Source: an uncultured Clostridia bacterium
Lineage (GTDB): Bacteria; Bacillota; Clostridia; Lachnospirales; Lachnospiraceae
Assembly: GCA_946405675.1 (NCBI GenBank)
Contig: CAMJIC010000052.1
Coordinates: 1-13,221 of the forward strand
Reading direction: 5' to 3'
DNA length: 13,221 bases
Part shown: positions 6,892 to 13,221 of the stretch, piece after piece
How the letters are laid out: each line of letters begins with the position of its first letter
Numbering within the stretch: the first letter of the stretch is position 1
The notes under the pieces: generated by a model
Database searches by the model: none
Seen by the model: the letters and a program-made list of their open reading frames with translations, nothing else
Told to the model about the DNA's origin: nothing
Position numbers and translations under genes: made by a program

Positions 6892-7683
6892 TTACATCCC
6901 CCGTGCCTTTCCCGCACAGGCAAGCTCGGCTTCTATGACGGAGCTGCGCAACCCTTTTTCTTCCAGCACGCGGACGGCTTCGATCGTGGTTCCGCCGGGA
7001 GAGCAGACCATGTCTTTGAGCTGTCCGGGATGCAGGCCGGTTTCCAGAACCATCCTGGCGGATCCGAGGACGGCCTGCGCGGCAAATTCATAGGCCGCCG
7101 CACGCGGCATCCCCAGCGCGACAGCTCCGTCAGCCATGGCTTCGATGAAGAGAAACACATAGGCGGGGGAGCTTCCGGAAACGGCAGTTACGACATCGAG
7201 CAAATGCTCCGGAACGGTGAGGGCTTTTCCGAAGCTTTCAAATATGGACAGGACAGCCGACAGATCCTGCTCAGATACACGTTCATTGGGCGTGACCCCG
7301 GTCATGCCTTCCCCCACGATCGCAGGAGTGTTCGGCATGGCACGCACGATCTTCAGGGGGCAGCCAAATTGCTGCTCAAGCCAGGCAAGACTCTTTCCGG
7401 GCGCAATCGACACGATGACACAGGCCCGCCGGACGCTGCCGCGAATAGCGGCGATGACCTCCTCACAGATCTGAGGCTTGACCGCGAGGATCACGATATC
7501 AGACTGCGCGGCGATCTCTTCATTCGTTTTACAGGAAATGCCCAGCTTTTCCTGAATAAAGGCACGGGTTTTGGAAGTTTTGGCGGAGGCGGCCAGATCC
7601 TCTTTCACGGCAATCCCCGCTCTCAGGATTCCCCTGATCATGGCAGTCGCCATGTTCCCGCATCCGATGAAGCCGATTTTCAT
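6892..7683 (-). CDS. proC: pyrroline-5-carboxylate reductase
   Basis: Last enzyme of proline synthesis; it reduces 1-pyrroline-5-carboxylate with NAD(P)H in the cytoplasm. 263 residues, the usual ProC length. The Rossmann start is MKIGFIGCGNMATAMIRG (1-18). Further family motifs are AVKPQ, RAMPNTPA, VSGSSPAYVF and the signature CSPGGTTIEAV in the C-terminal dimerisation domain. The start at 7683 is chosen over in-frame starts further upstream because of the AAAGGAG RBS and because the nucleotide-binding motif begins exactly there. The gene is monocistronic and convergent with the S1-protein gene. A 38-bp dyad lies in its upstream region (7717-7754). No clear promoter hexamers were found for it. 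Confidence 0.95.
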   Translation of the reverse strand: MKIGFIGCGNMATAMIRGILRAGIAVKEDLAASAKTSKTRAFIQEKLGISCKTNEEIAAQSDIVILAVKPQICEEVIAAIRGSVRRACVIVSIAPGKSLAWLEQQFGCPLKIVRAMPNTPAIVGEGMTGVTPNERVSEQDLSAVLSIFESFGKALTVPEHLLDVVTAVSGSSPAYVFLFIEAMADGAVALGMPRAAAYEFAAQAVLGSARMVLETGLHPGQLKDMVCSPGGTTIEAVRVLEEKGLRSSVIEAELACAGKARGM

Positions 7684-7716
7684 AAGTGGATGTCTCCTTT
7701 CGTCCAATGGTAAGCG

Positions 7717-7754
7717 GTTACAGTTCACTGACCGGCCGGGCAGTGAGCTGTAAC
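7717..7754. promoter_or_regulatory. 38-bp near-perfect dyad upstream of proC
   Basis: GTTACAGTTCACTG (7717-7730) and CAGTGAGCTGTAAC (7741-7754) are complementary with one wobble. The 10-nt centre contains the palindrome CCGGCCGG. It lies 34 nt upstream of the proC start and 36 nt before the -35 of the divergent NlpC/P60 gene. It could be an operator, an mRNA 5' hairpin or a dispersed palindromic repeat. Confidence 0.6.
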
Positions 7755-7789
7755 AGACAATCTTTTTGGCAAAGAAATCATAACATATC

Positions 7790-7818
7790 TTGACAGAGAG
7801 GGGACACATGAGTAATAT
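7790..7818 (+). promoter_or_regulatory. consensus sigma-A promoter for NlpC/P60 gene
   Basis: Perfect TTGACA (7790-7795), a 17-nt spacer and TAATAT (7813-7818). The predicted transcript has a leader of about 80 nt before the start at 7904, with a GGGGGT RBS at about 7890-7895. Confidence 0.8.
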
Positions 7819-7903
7819 TAAAACAAATGTAACAGTTTTGTAATCTAACGTTCGAAGTTTACATACTTCTGGACGCGCTGGATAAAACAAGGGGGTACAA
7901 ATA

Positions 7904-9352
7904 ATGAAGAAACGTCTGTCGGGAATGGCTCTGCTCGCATTCACGCTGGTGTTTATGTCTGTGGGAACCGTGCATGCTGACTTTGTCAAGAACGGTTCCG
8001 CCACGATGTACCAGACGGAGAACGGGTCTTATCTGAAGGGCCTGCAGCAGATTAATGGAGCATATTATTATTTTGATGCATCTGGTGTACTCAAGAAGAA
8101 TGGCTGGTTTACCGCTTCGGATGGGAAGGAATACTACGCGACGCAGAATGGTGCGCTGCTCGTCAATCAGTGGACGAATGAAGGATATTACCTGAAGGAG
8201 AATGGTGAGAAGGCAAAGGGAATCACCCGGATCGGCTCACAGCTGTTTTTCTTCTCCCCGACAACAGGACAGGTTCAGGTTGGAAAGCTGAAGGATGCTG
8301 CAGGGAATATGTACATTACCGACAGCAAGGGTGTTGTCTACTGCGGAACCATTTTCCAGTACAAGAACAAGTATTATTATGCTGATGCCGAGGGTAAGCT
8401 GGCAAAGGGCCTGACCAAGGTTGGAAATGACAATTATTTCTTCCGGAAGACCAACGGCAAGATGGTTGTGAGCGCGAAGAGAAAGGTGAACGGTGCGGTC
8501 TACTACTTCACGATGAATGGAAGAGCCGCGCACGACACATGGGTTCAGATCGGCGGCAACTACTATTATTTCGAGAGTGACTGCCGCATGGCTACCAGCA
8601 AGTACGTCGATGACCAGTGGTATGTCGATGAGAATGGCGTCCGTATGAGTGCTGCTTCGGCTCCGAAGAGCACCGCGAGGAAGGTGAATGGAAAGACTTA
8701 CCTGTACAGCGCGGACGGAAACATCCTGGCGAGCCAGTGGGTGAAGGTGAATGGCAAGACCTATTATGCAGGCACGGATGGTGCTGCGTTGATCGGGCTT
8801 CAGTCCATTGGTGGTGTCCGGCACTACTTCAACGAAGATGGTGTCATGCAGGTGAGCACGACTGTCACAGTCGGCGGGGTCAGCTACACGATCGGTGCGG
8901 ATGGTAAGATCACGGATGCGAAGGATCCGTCAGAGGCTGCATCCGGCAGCAAGGGAGCAACGATTGCGGCTTACGCACAGCAATTTGTCGGTAATCCTTA
9001 TGTCTATGGCGGAACGGATCTGAACAAGGGCGCGGATTGCTCCGGTTTCTGCTACACTGTATTCGGCAATCATGGCATCCAGCTTCTGCGTGTTGCGGAT
9101 GATCAGATGAAGGGTCCGTCCGCAGCCTACCAGCAGCAGGGGTACAAGAAGGGTACTGTGATCAGTGACGCGAATCTGCTTCCTGGGGATCTGGTCTTCT
9201 ACGGAAGCTCTAGCTACGCTTCTCATGTTGCGATCTACATTGGAAACGGCAAGATTGTCCATGCGGCGAATTCAAGGCTGGGCATCATTATCTCTGATCT
9301 TGACTATGTCAAGAGCCGTGTGAAGGATAAGAATATGAGATACTGGGCCTGA
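7904..9352 (+). CDS. secreted NlpC/P60 peptidoglycan hydrolase with cell-wall-binding repeats
   Basis: Predicted extracellular endopeptidase that cuts peptidoglycan stem peptides. 482 residues. A signal peptide (1-25; KKR, hydrophobic core, VHA cleavage site) is followed by a run of roughly 20-residue YYF/G-type repeats of the choline/glucan-binding kind (about 30-335), for example INGAYYYFDASGVLKKNGWF. A short linker (336-352) leads to an NlpC/P60 domain (353-482). The expected catalytic residues are present: Cys379 in GADCSGF, His441 in SHVAIYIGNG and His453 in IVHAAN. No sortase signal is seen, so attachment should be non-covalent through the repeats. It is monocistronic, with its own consensus promoter and terminator. 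The ligand of the repeats (choline, glucan or another wall polymer) cannot be told from sequence. Confidence 0.92.
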   Translation: MKKRLSGMALLAFTLVFMSVGTVHADFVKNGSATMYQTENGSYLKGLQQINGAYYYFDASGVLKKNGWFTASDGKEYYATQNGALLVNQWTNEGYYLKENGEKAKGITRIGSQLFFFSPTTGQVQVGKLKDAAGNMYITDSKGVVYCGTIFQYKNKYYYADAEGKLAKGLTKVGNDNYFFRKTNGKMVVSAKRKVNGAVYYFTMNGRAAHDTWVQIGGNYYYFESDCRMATSKYVDDQWYVDENGVRMSAASAPKSTARKVNGKTYLYSADGNILASQWVKVNGKTYYAGTDGAALIGLQSIGGVRHYFNEDGVMQVSTTVTVGGVSYTIGADGKITDAKDPSEAASGSKGATIAAYAQQFVGNPYVYGGTDLNKGADCSGFCYTVFGNHGIQLLRVADDQMKGPSAAYQQQGYKKGTVISDANLLPGDLVFYGSSSYASHVAIYIGNGKIVHAANSRLGIIISDLDYVKSRVKDKNMRYWA

Positions 9353-9463
9353 CATGTGAAGCCGGGTCAGAAGAAAGAGCTTTGTTGTTCCGTACAGGTT
9401 CTGAGCAGGAACAGGTTTTGAGCAGCTACGAAAGAAATTGATAACAGGTTTGATTGCAGAAGC

Positions 9464-9493
9464 GCCGTCCGGTTTTGTGCCGGGCGGCTTTTT
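9464..9493 (+). terminator. rho-independent terminator of NlpC/P60 gene
   Basis: GCCGTCCGG (9464-9472) pairs with CCGGGCGGC (9480-9488) with one G-T wobble, over a 7-nt loop, followed by TTTTT. Between the stop and this hairpin are three diverged copies of an ACAGGTT(C/T)TGAGCAG-like segment, at 9394, 9411 and 9444. Confidence 0.85.
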
Positions 9494-9503
9494 GAATTCA
9501 GGG

Positions 9504-9533
9504 TTGCATTCGTCAGGCAATGCGGATTATACT
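9504..9533 (+). promoter_or_regulatory. candidate promoter for the ZorAB-like operon
   Basis: TTGCAT (9504-9509), an 18-nt spacer and TATACT (9528-9533), just after the preceding terminator. The -35 is weak. The leader to the start at 9623 would be about 80 nt, with AAGGGG at 9608-9613 as RBS. Confidence 0.5.
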
Positions 9534-9622
9534 AATGTATCATAGTGTCTTTATGAGTAGTTGTATCGAAACACATCGATCGGGAAATAAAGGGGAAACA
9601 CGAAGATAAGGGGTAGTATATC

Positions 9623-11416
9623 ATGAGAAGAGTCTCCAACATCATTGTTGGCCTGCTTGCCGCCGGTGTATGCGGCCTGATCACCTGGCTGACGCTGGAT
9701 TCCAATTTTGCCAATATCATTTATAACATCTGCTTTCTGGTCGTGATGCTGATCATCATGGCTGTTGGTCTGGGAATCAGTTTTGCCCGCCTGGTCCAGA
9801 CGCGTGCGGGACTGGTGAGGGCGACGGACAAGATGCGCCAGATTTCCCAGAGCGGCGGAACCATGTCCGCCATAACGAACCAGGGGGCGACATTGTTTGA
9901 CGTTCCTTACCTGGACGGGAAGTATCAGGAGTATCTGACTTTCCTTCACAAGACGAACAGCCCCACGGATATCGGGGATTACATCGGTGAGTATGAGATC
10001 AATAACTATACCCACCGGCGGCTTGCGGAGATGGTTCCGGATATCCTGACGAGCCTTGGCATCCTGGGAACTTTCATGGGACTTGTCCTGGGACTTCGCG
10101 GGTTTAACCCCGCCAGCTATGAGGCCATGTCCAGCTCGGTGGAGTCTCTGATTGACGGAATCAAGGTTGCGTTTGTGACTTCTATCTACGGACTGTCCCT
10201 GTCCCTTGCATTTTCCTATTGGCTGCGCGGTACGCTGACTTCCGTATCCGCATGTCTGGACCGGTTCCTTGACGCATATTATACGAGCGTTGTCCCGCCG
10301 ACGGATGCGACCGCGATGAACCATATCATCGCCAATCAGAATTCCCAGACAAAGCTGATGCAGCAGATGCAGAAGGATCTGGCGCAGGAGGTTTCCCAGA
10401 GCCTGGCTTCTTCGATCGCTCCTATGGTGGCGCATCTGGACAGGACCATGGACGAGTTCACGGATGCGGTTACGGTGAATCAGGAAAAACTGCTGGAATC
10501 CATCGGGGATCGTGTTGCCCGGACGATGAAGCAGGAATTCTTTGCTGAATTCATCGAGATGCGCAAGATCATGAATGAGGCAAACCAGGCTCAGAGAGCG
10601 CACCTGGATTTCATGTCTAAGGCGGAGGATCAGTTCCAGCAGGATGTGATGGCGGGTGAGGCCCGGATGTCGCTGGCGATGGAGGCTTCGTCTGATGTGG
10701 TTCTCAAGGCGCTTTCAGCGATGAATGAGCAGGAGCAGAGCCTGTCTACGTTTGTGGCAGACATGCGTCACGCGATGGACGGGATCGTTGAAACCAGTGA
10801 CCTGAACGTGAAGATGACCCAGCAGATGGAGCATCTGATCCATATGAATGATGATGTTGCGGACAAGATGATGGAGCTTGCGCAGCTGAGTGAACGTTAT
10901 ACCAAGAGCCTTGCGAATGTACAGGCGAACAATTCGGATCTGTCGGAAGGGCTCGCGGTCATGAACGATGCGAATATCCGTATGACGGATCAGATTTCCA
11001 AGATGAATGCCGCGACGGTGGAGGCAATGGACGCCGGACGGGCGGCGCAGTCGGAATATCTTAAGGCAGCCTCCGGATATCTGGAACAGATCCGCCAGTC
11101 GCAGAGCGAGCTGTCCGCCCAGATGCAGACCCAGCAGTCAAACCTGAGGGAATTTACGGATTATATGACGCAGGTTCTGTCAAGGATGACCAGGCTGACT
11201 GAGATGAACAGCCAGGCGGTCACCAACCTGCAGGCGCGTGCTGACCGGCTCGGCCAGGCAGGCGCAGGAGAGGATGCCGCTTATACCAGGCAGCAGCTTG
11301 CCAGGGTGATCGAGCTTCTGGAGGCACAGGAGAGCAGGGCCTACCGGCAGGAAGCGGAGGGGGCAGGGTTCTCAGACGAGCCGCCGCGCCGCAGAGGATT
11401 TTTCTCCCGCGGATGA
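9623..11416 (+). CDS. MotA/TolQ/ExbB-type channel protein with long cytoplasmic tail (ZorA-like)
   Basis: Predicted ion-channel subunit of a rotary stator, 597 residues. Hydrophobic segments at about 6-24 and 31-53 are followed by a cytoplasmic stretch. TM3 (140-160) carries LGILGTFMGLVLGL with a pore-type Thr150, and TM4 (180-200) carries VAFVTSIYGLSLS; both match the MotA/TolQ/ExbB domain. After TM4 come about 395 mostly helical, Gln/Met/Ala-rich residues predicted to be coiled coil, ending in a basic, Pro-containing tip, EPPRRRGFFSRG. Flagellar MotA, TolQ and ExbB lack such a tail, whereas ZorA of Zorya defence systems has one. Its partner gene starts 154 nt downstream. The start has an AAGGGG RBS. 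The assignment to the ZorA-like group rests on architecture and on the partner. No flagellar, Tol or TonB genes are nearby. Confidence 0.85.
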   Translation: MRRVSNIIVGLLAAGVCGLITWLTLDSNFANIIYNICFLVVMLIIMAVGLGISFARLVQTRAGLVRATDKMRQISQSGGTMSAITNQGATLFDVPYLDGKYQEYLTFLHKTNSPTDIGDYIGEYEINNYTHRRLAEMVPDILTSLGILGTFMGLVLGLRGFNPASYEAMSSSVESLIDGIKVAFVTSIYGLSLSLAFSYWLRGTLTSVSACLDRFLDAYYTSVVPPTDATAMNHIIANQNSQTKLMQQMQKDLAQEVSQSLASSIAPMVAHLDRTMDEFTDAVTVNQEKLLESIGDRVARTMKQEFFAEFIEMRKIMNEANQAQRAHLDFMSKAEDQFQQDVMAGEARMSLAMEASSDVVLKALSAMNEQEQSLSTFVADMRHAMDGIVETSDLNVKMTQQMEHLIHMNDDVADKMMELAQLSERYTKSLANVQANNSDLSEGLAVMNDANIRMTDQISKMNAATVEAMDAGRAAQSEYLKAASGYLEQIRQSQSELSAQMQTQQSNLREFTDYMTQVLSRMTRLTEMNSQAVTNLQARADRLGQAGAGEDAAYTRQQLARVIELLEAQESRAYRQEAEGAGFSDEPPRRRGFFSRG

Positions 11417-11420
11417 CCGG

Positions 11421-11570
11421 ATGGAATTGACCATGAGGCAGCCGCCCATGCCGGTAAAAAGGGCGATGCCGATTCAGACAGGGCCGTCATCCGGCGCAGC
11501 TGTCCGGGATCAGGTTCCGGACAGGTATCAGAAGGAAATGGCGGATACGCGGAGACGGGGGGATTCGTAA
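11421..11570 (+). CDS. possible 49-residue basic protein between the two stator genes
   Basis: An ATG 4 nt after the ZorA-like stop opens a 49-codon frame that ends with TAA directly touching the GTG start of the ZorB-like gene. The product starts MELTMRQPPMPVKRAM, is Pro/Arg-rich, and has no membrane segment or known domain. The tight packing (4-nt gap before, 0-nt gap after) suggests translational coupling through the operon. The RBS is weak (GGATGACCGG overlaps the preceding stop). It may be a real small subunit, or only a chance frame in a 154-nt spacer. Confidence 0.4.
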   Translation: MELTMRQPPMPVKRAMPIQTGPSSGAAVRDQVPDRYQKEMADTRRRGDS

Positions 11571-12632
11571 GTGAAGATCGTAAACCGCAGGAAGATGAAC
11601 GATGAGGGCTCCCATAATATATGGCGGTCCTATTCGGATATGATGAGCGGCCTGCTTCTTCTGTTTGTCCTGATCATGGCAGTCTGCCTGATGCAGGCGC
11701 AGAAGAACTACAATGACAGGCTGGCGGAGCAGGCTTCCAGGGTGAAGACCCAGGAGGAGCTGGACCGGACCCAGGAAGCGCTGTCCCTGAGGGAGTCTGA
11801 AGTCGAGGCACAGTCATTGACGCTGACGGATCTCCAGGCTGCCCTGGAGAGTCAGGCTGTCGCCCTTTCCACGAAGGAATCGGAGCTGGACAGCGCACAG
11901 CTTACGCTGAGCGAAGCGCAGCAGACTCTGACGGATGCGCAGAAGCAGCTGGAGGATCAGCAGAAGCTTCTGTCCCAGCAGGAGTCGGAGCTGGAGGCAC
12001 GGGATCAGGCACTGGTGACGAGCCAGAAGAAGCTGGATGAACAGACCCAGCTGATGAGTGAACAGCAGAGGAAGATTGATCAGATCATCGGTGTGAAGGC
12101 GGATCTGATCGAGGCCCTGAACAGTGAGTTTGCCGCGAACCAGATCAATGTGAATATTGATCCGCAGACAGGCGCGATCGTGCTGGATTCCAACGTGCTG
12201 TTCGCACTCAGGGAATCTGAGCTGACCGAGGAGGGGGAAATGATACTGACCCAGGTCCTGCCGGTCTACTGCCAGGTGCTGCTGAGCGAGAAGTACGCGG
12301 ATTATGTCGCGGAGATCATTATTGACGGGTATACGGATTCCCAGGGAGATTACCTGAGCAATCTGGCTCTGTCGCAGAACAGGGCATTTGCGGTGGCGTC
12401 CTATCTGCTGATGATCAGTGATACGTTCATGGATCAGACCTCGGCGAAGACACTCCGGGAGAAGCTTACCGCGAACGGCAGGTCAGAATCGAATCTGGTG
12501 CGGGATGAGAATGGCATTGAGAACCGCGACGCATCCCGACGGGTTGAGGTGAAGTTCCGGCTGAAGGATGATGAGATGATCCAGGAGCTGTCACAGATCC
12601 TTTCTTCGGGCGGCGGCGAGACAACACCGTGA
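11571..12632 (+). CDS. MotB/OmpA-type stator partner with long coiled coil (ZorB-like)
   Basis: Predicted partner of the channel protein upstream, 353 residues. A short cytoplasmic N-terminus leads to WRSYSDMMSGLLLLFVLIM (18-36). Asp23 at the start of the single membrane helix matches the ion-carrying Asp of MotB and ZorB. A Gln/Glu/Leu-rich coiled coil follows (about 44-190), then an OmpA-like peptidoglycan-binding domain (about 200-330) with GYTDSQGD, NLALSQNRAFAV and ASRRVEVKF, which hold the Asp and Arg residues used to bind the stem peptide. The start is GTG at 11571 with GGGGGG about 8 nt upstream; an ATG 24 bases downstream is the alternative. The coiled coil of about 145 residues is longer than expected for ZorB and may span a thick Gram-positive wall zone. 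Confidence 0.87.
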   Translation: MKIVNRRKMNDEGSHNIWRSYSDMMSGLLLLFVLIMAVCLMQAQKNYNDRLAEQASRVKTQEELDRTQEALSLRESEVEAQSLTLTDLQAALESQAVALSTKESELDSAQLTLSEAQQTLTDAQKQLEDQQKLLSQQESELEARDQALVTSQKKLDEQTQLMSEQQRKIDQIIGVKADLIEALNSEFAANQINVNIDPQTGAIVLDSNVLFALRESELTEEGEMILTQVLPVYCQVLLSEKYADYVAEIIIDGYTDSQGDYLSNLALSQNRAFAVASYLLMISDTFMDQTSAKTLREKLTANGRSESNLVRDENGIENRDASRRVEVKFRLKDDEMIQELSQILSSGGGETTP

Positions 12633-12714
12633 GGAGCTGCCGCTGAAACAAAAAGGGTTCCTTGATGCTTTGCTGTGAAGGAACGGGTACCAGTCAGGAG
12701 CTGTCGCAGATCCT
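12582..12714 (+). repeat. 20-bp direct repeat linking ZorB-like 3' end and downstream spacer
   Basis: CAGGAGCTGTC(A/G)CAGATCCT occurs at 12582-12601, inside the ZorB-like C-terminus, and at 12695-12714, just before the next gene, with one mismatch. In both places a frame reads QELSQIL. This points to a partial duplication of the gene's 3' end. Confidence 0.7.
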
Positions 12715-12730
12715 GAGGGCGGGAATATGA
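12665..12730 (+). CDS. possible 21-residue leader ORF coupled to the next gene
   Basis: ATG at 12665, 7 nt after an AAGGG, opens a 21-codon frame ending QELSQILRAGI. Its TGA (12728-12730) overlaps the ATG of the 134-residue gene at 12727 in an ATGA arrangement. Its end copies the QELSQIL of the ZorB-like protein. It could allow coupled translation of the next gene, or be a remnant of the duplicated 3' end. Evidence is limited to frame, RBS and overlap. Confidence 0.3.
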   Translation: MLCCEGTGTSQELSQILRAGI

Positions 12731-13131
12731 AGAGAAAATCAGACAGACGGAATATAAAGGGTATTAAGGATATTCAGGAGATACATGTTCAGGAGATACA
12801 GAAGACAGAACCCGGCGGGGCAGCTTCTTTATCCGTCCGGCAGGAGTATCATGGAAAGACGATGACGGAGATCCCTGAACCGGGGCTGGACCAGGTTCGG
12901 GAATCAACCCCGGTTCAGGCACAAAAGCAGCCCAAAGAGCACAAATGGGGAAAGGATCCGGCCCGGCACGCCAGTGCCATGTCACGATCCCTGCGCCTTC
13001 TCAGGCCAGGGGTCACAGGCAGCAAGGCATTCCAGAAGCGCCGGAAACAGCTGCACCTTCTGGTCACGCTCCTGCGGCTGGCGGTCAGGCTTCTGAACGC
13101 ATTTGACAAGAAGACAGTGTACAGGAAATGA
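12727..13131 (+). CDS. small basic protein of unknown function, last gene of ZorAB-like operon
   Basis: 134 residues, not recognised. The N-terminal half is polar (KGIKDIQEIHVQEIQKTE), the middle is Pro-rich, and the C-terminal third is strongly basic. A basic stretch, FQKRRKQLHLLVTLLRLAVR (101-120), leads into a Leu-rich amphipathic helix. It has no signal peptide, zinc motif, helicase or nuclease motif, so it is not ZorC, ZorD or ZorE. It starts 94 nt after the ZorB-like stop, has only a weak RBS of its own (GGGCGGGA), and ends inside the terminator hairpin, so it probably shares the operon transcript. It might bind nucleic acid or the inner membrane face. It could also be a chance frame, but the terminator at its stop supports a real gene. 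Confidence 0.5.
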   Translation: MKRKSDRRNIKGIKDIQEIHVQEIQKTEPGGAASLSVRQEYHGKTMTEIPEPGLDQVRESTPVQAQKQPKEHKWGKDPARHASAMSRSLRLLRPGVTGSKAFQKRRKQLHLLVTLLRLAVRLLNAFDKKTVYRK

Positions 13132-13154
13132 GCCGTCTGCCGGCTCATTTTTTT
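13126..13154 (+). terminator. rho-independent terminator of ZorAB-like operon
   Basis: AAATGAGCCG (13126-13135) pairs perfectly with CGGCTCATTT (13141-13150) over a 5-nt loop, followed by further Ts to 13154. The stem overlaps the TGA stop of the 134-residue gene (13129-13131). Confidence 0.9.
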
Positions 13155-13167
13155 GCAAAGTCTCACC

Positions 13168-13192
13168 GTTACAAGTCACACCCCCGCCAGCG
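13168..13192. repeat. right copy of 25-bp inverted repeat
   Basis: Begins GTTACAAGTCACACCCCC and is the exact reverse complement of 135-159. It lies 14 nt after the operon terminator and is followed by GTAACTG and GC-rich non-coding sequence to the window end. Confidence 0.7.
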
Positions 13193-13221
13193 TAACTGCC
13201 CACTTCCCGGCTGGTCAGGCT

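Noticed and set aside
6660..6923. 87-residue minus-strand frame with repeated peptide across the array
   Set aside because: The repeated peptide only reflects the 33-bp DNA duplication, and there is no RBS.
6892..8004. 370-residue version of ProC starting at 8004
   Set aside because: The extra N-terminus crosses the dyad and the divergent promoter, whereas an RBS and the Rossmann motif place the start at 7683.
9551..10603. 350-residue minus-strand frame opposite the ZorA-like gene
   Set aside because: It is an antisense shadow of a well-supported channel domain and has no recognisable motif.
9623..13131. Complete Zorya defence system
   Set aside because: Only ZorA-like and ZorB-like genes are visible; no ZorC, ZorD helicase or ZorE nuclease motif occurs in the window.

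Overview
The window looks like chromosomal DNA of a Gram-positive Firmicute, most likely a gut Clostridia/Lachnospiraceae-type bacterium. This is inferred from four things: strong AAGGAGG-type ribosome binding sites; sigma-A-like promoters; an LTA-synthase-type enzyme beside a secreted NlpC/P60 protein with YYF-type cell-wall-binding repeats; and a Sua5 - LMW-phosphatase - upp - dCMP deaminase block of the kind found in Clostridia and Bacilli. No rRNA, tRNA, transposase or CRISPR array was seen. No gene-free gap exceeds 300 bases.

Layout. 1-261: no gene; an 80-nt imperfect hairpin, a GC-rich element and a 25-bp sequence that returns inverted at 13168-13192, then an extended -10 promoter. 262-2331 (+): membrane-anchored LTA-synthase/phosphoglycerol-transferase. 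2332-2480: bidirectional terminator and a second hairpin between convergent units. 2481-5326 (-): four-gene operon reading from a promoter at 5373-5401, in the order Sua5-type threonylcarbamoyl-AMP synthase, an LMW tyrosine-phosphatase homologue that has lost its catalytic Cys and Arg, uracil phosphoribosyltransferase, dCMP deaminase. 5493-6629 (+): protein with three S1 RNA-binding domains, divergent from the operon. 6630-6891: tandem array of 14-bp near-palindromic units and a strong hairpin. 6892-7683 (-): proC. 7684-7903: a 38-bp dyad on the proC side and a consensus promoter for the next gene. 7904-9352 (+): secreted cell-wall-binding NlpC/P60 hydrolase with its own terminator.

9623-13131 (+) is the most interesting part. 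It holds a MotA/TolQ/ExbB-type channel protein with a tail of about 395 residues (ZorA-like), a possible 49-residue ORF, a MotB/OmpA-type partner with an unusually long coiled coil (ZorB-like), a possible 21-residue ORF and a small basic protein, closed by a terminator. This resembles the ion-driven ZorAB motor of Zorya defence systems, but no ZorC, ZorD or ZorE effector is present. It is best read as a stand-alone long-tailed stator of unknown output.

Several products act at the envelope (LTA-synthase-like enzyme, NlpC/P60 hydrolase, peptidoglycan-anchored stator). The central operon is housekeeping (tRNA t6A modification and pyrimidine salvage).
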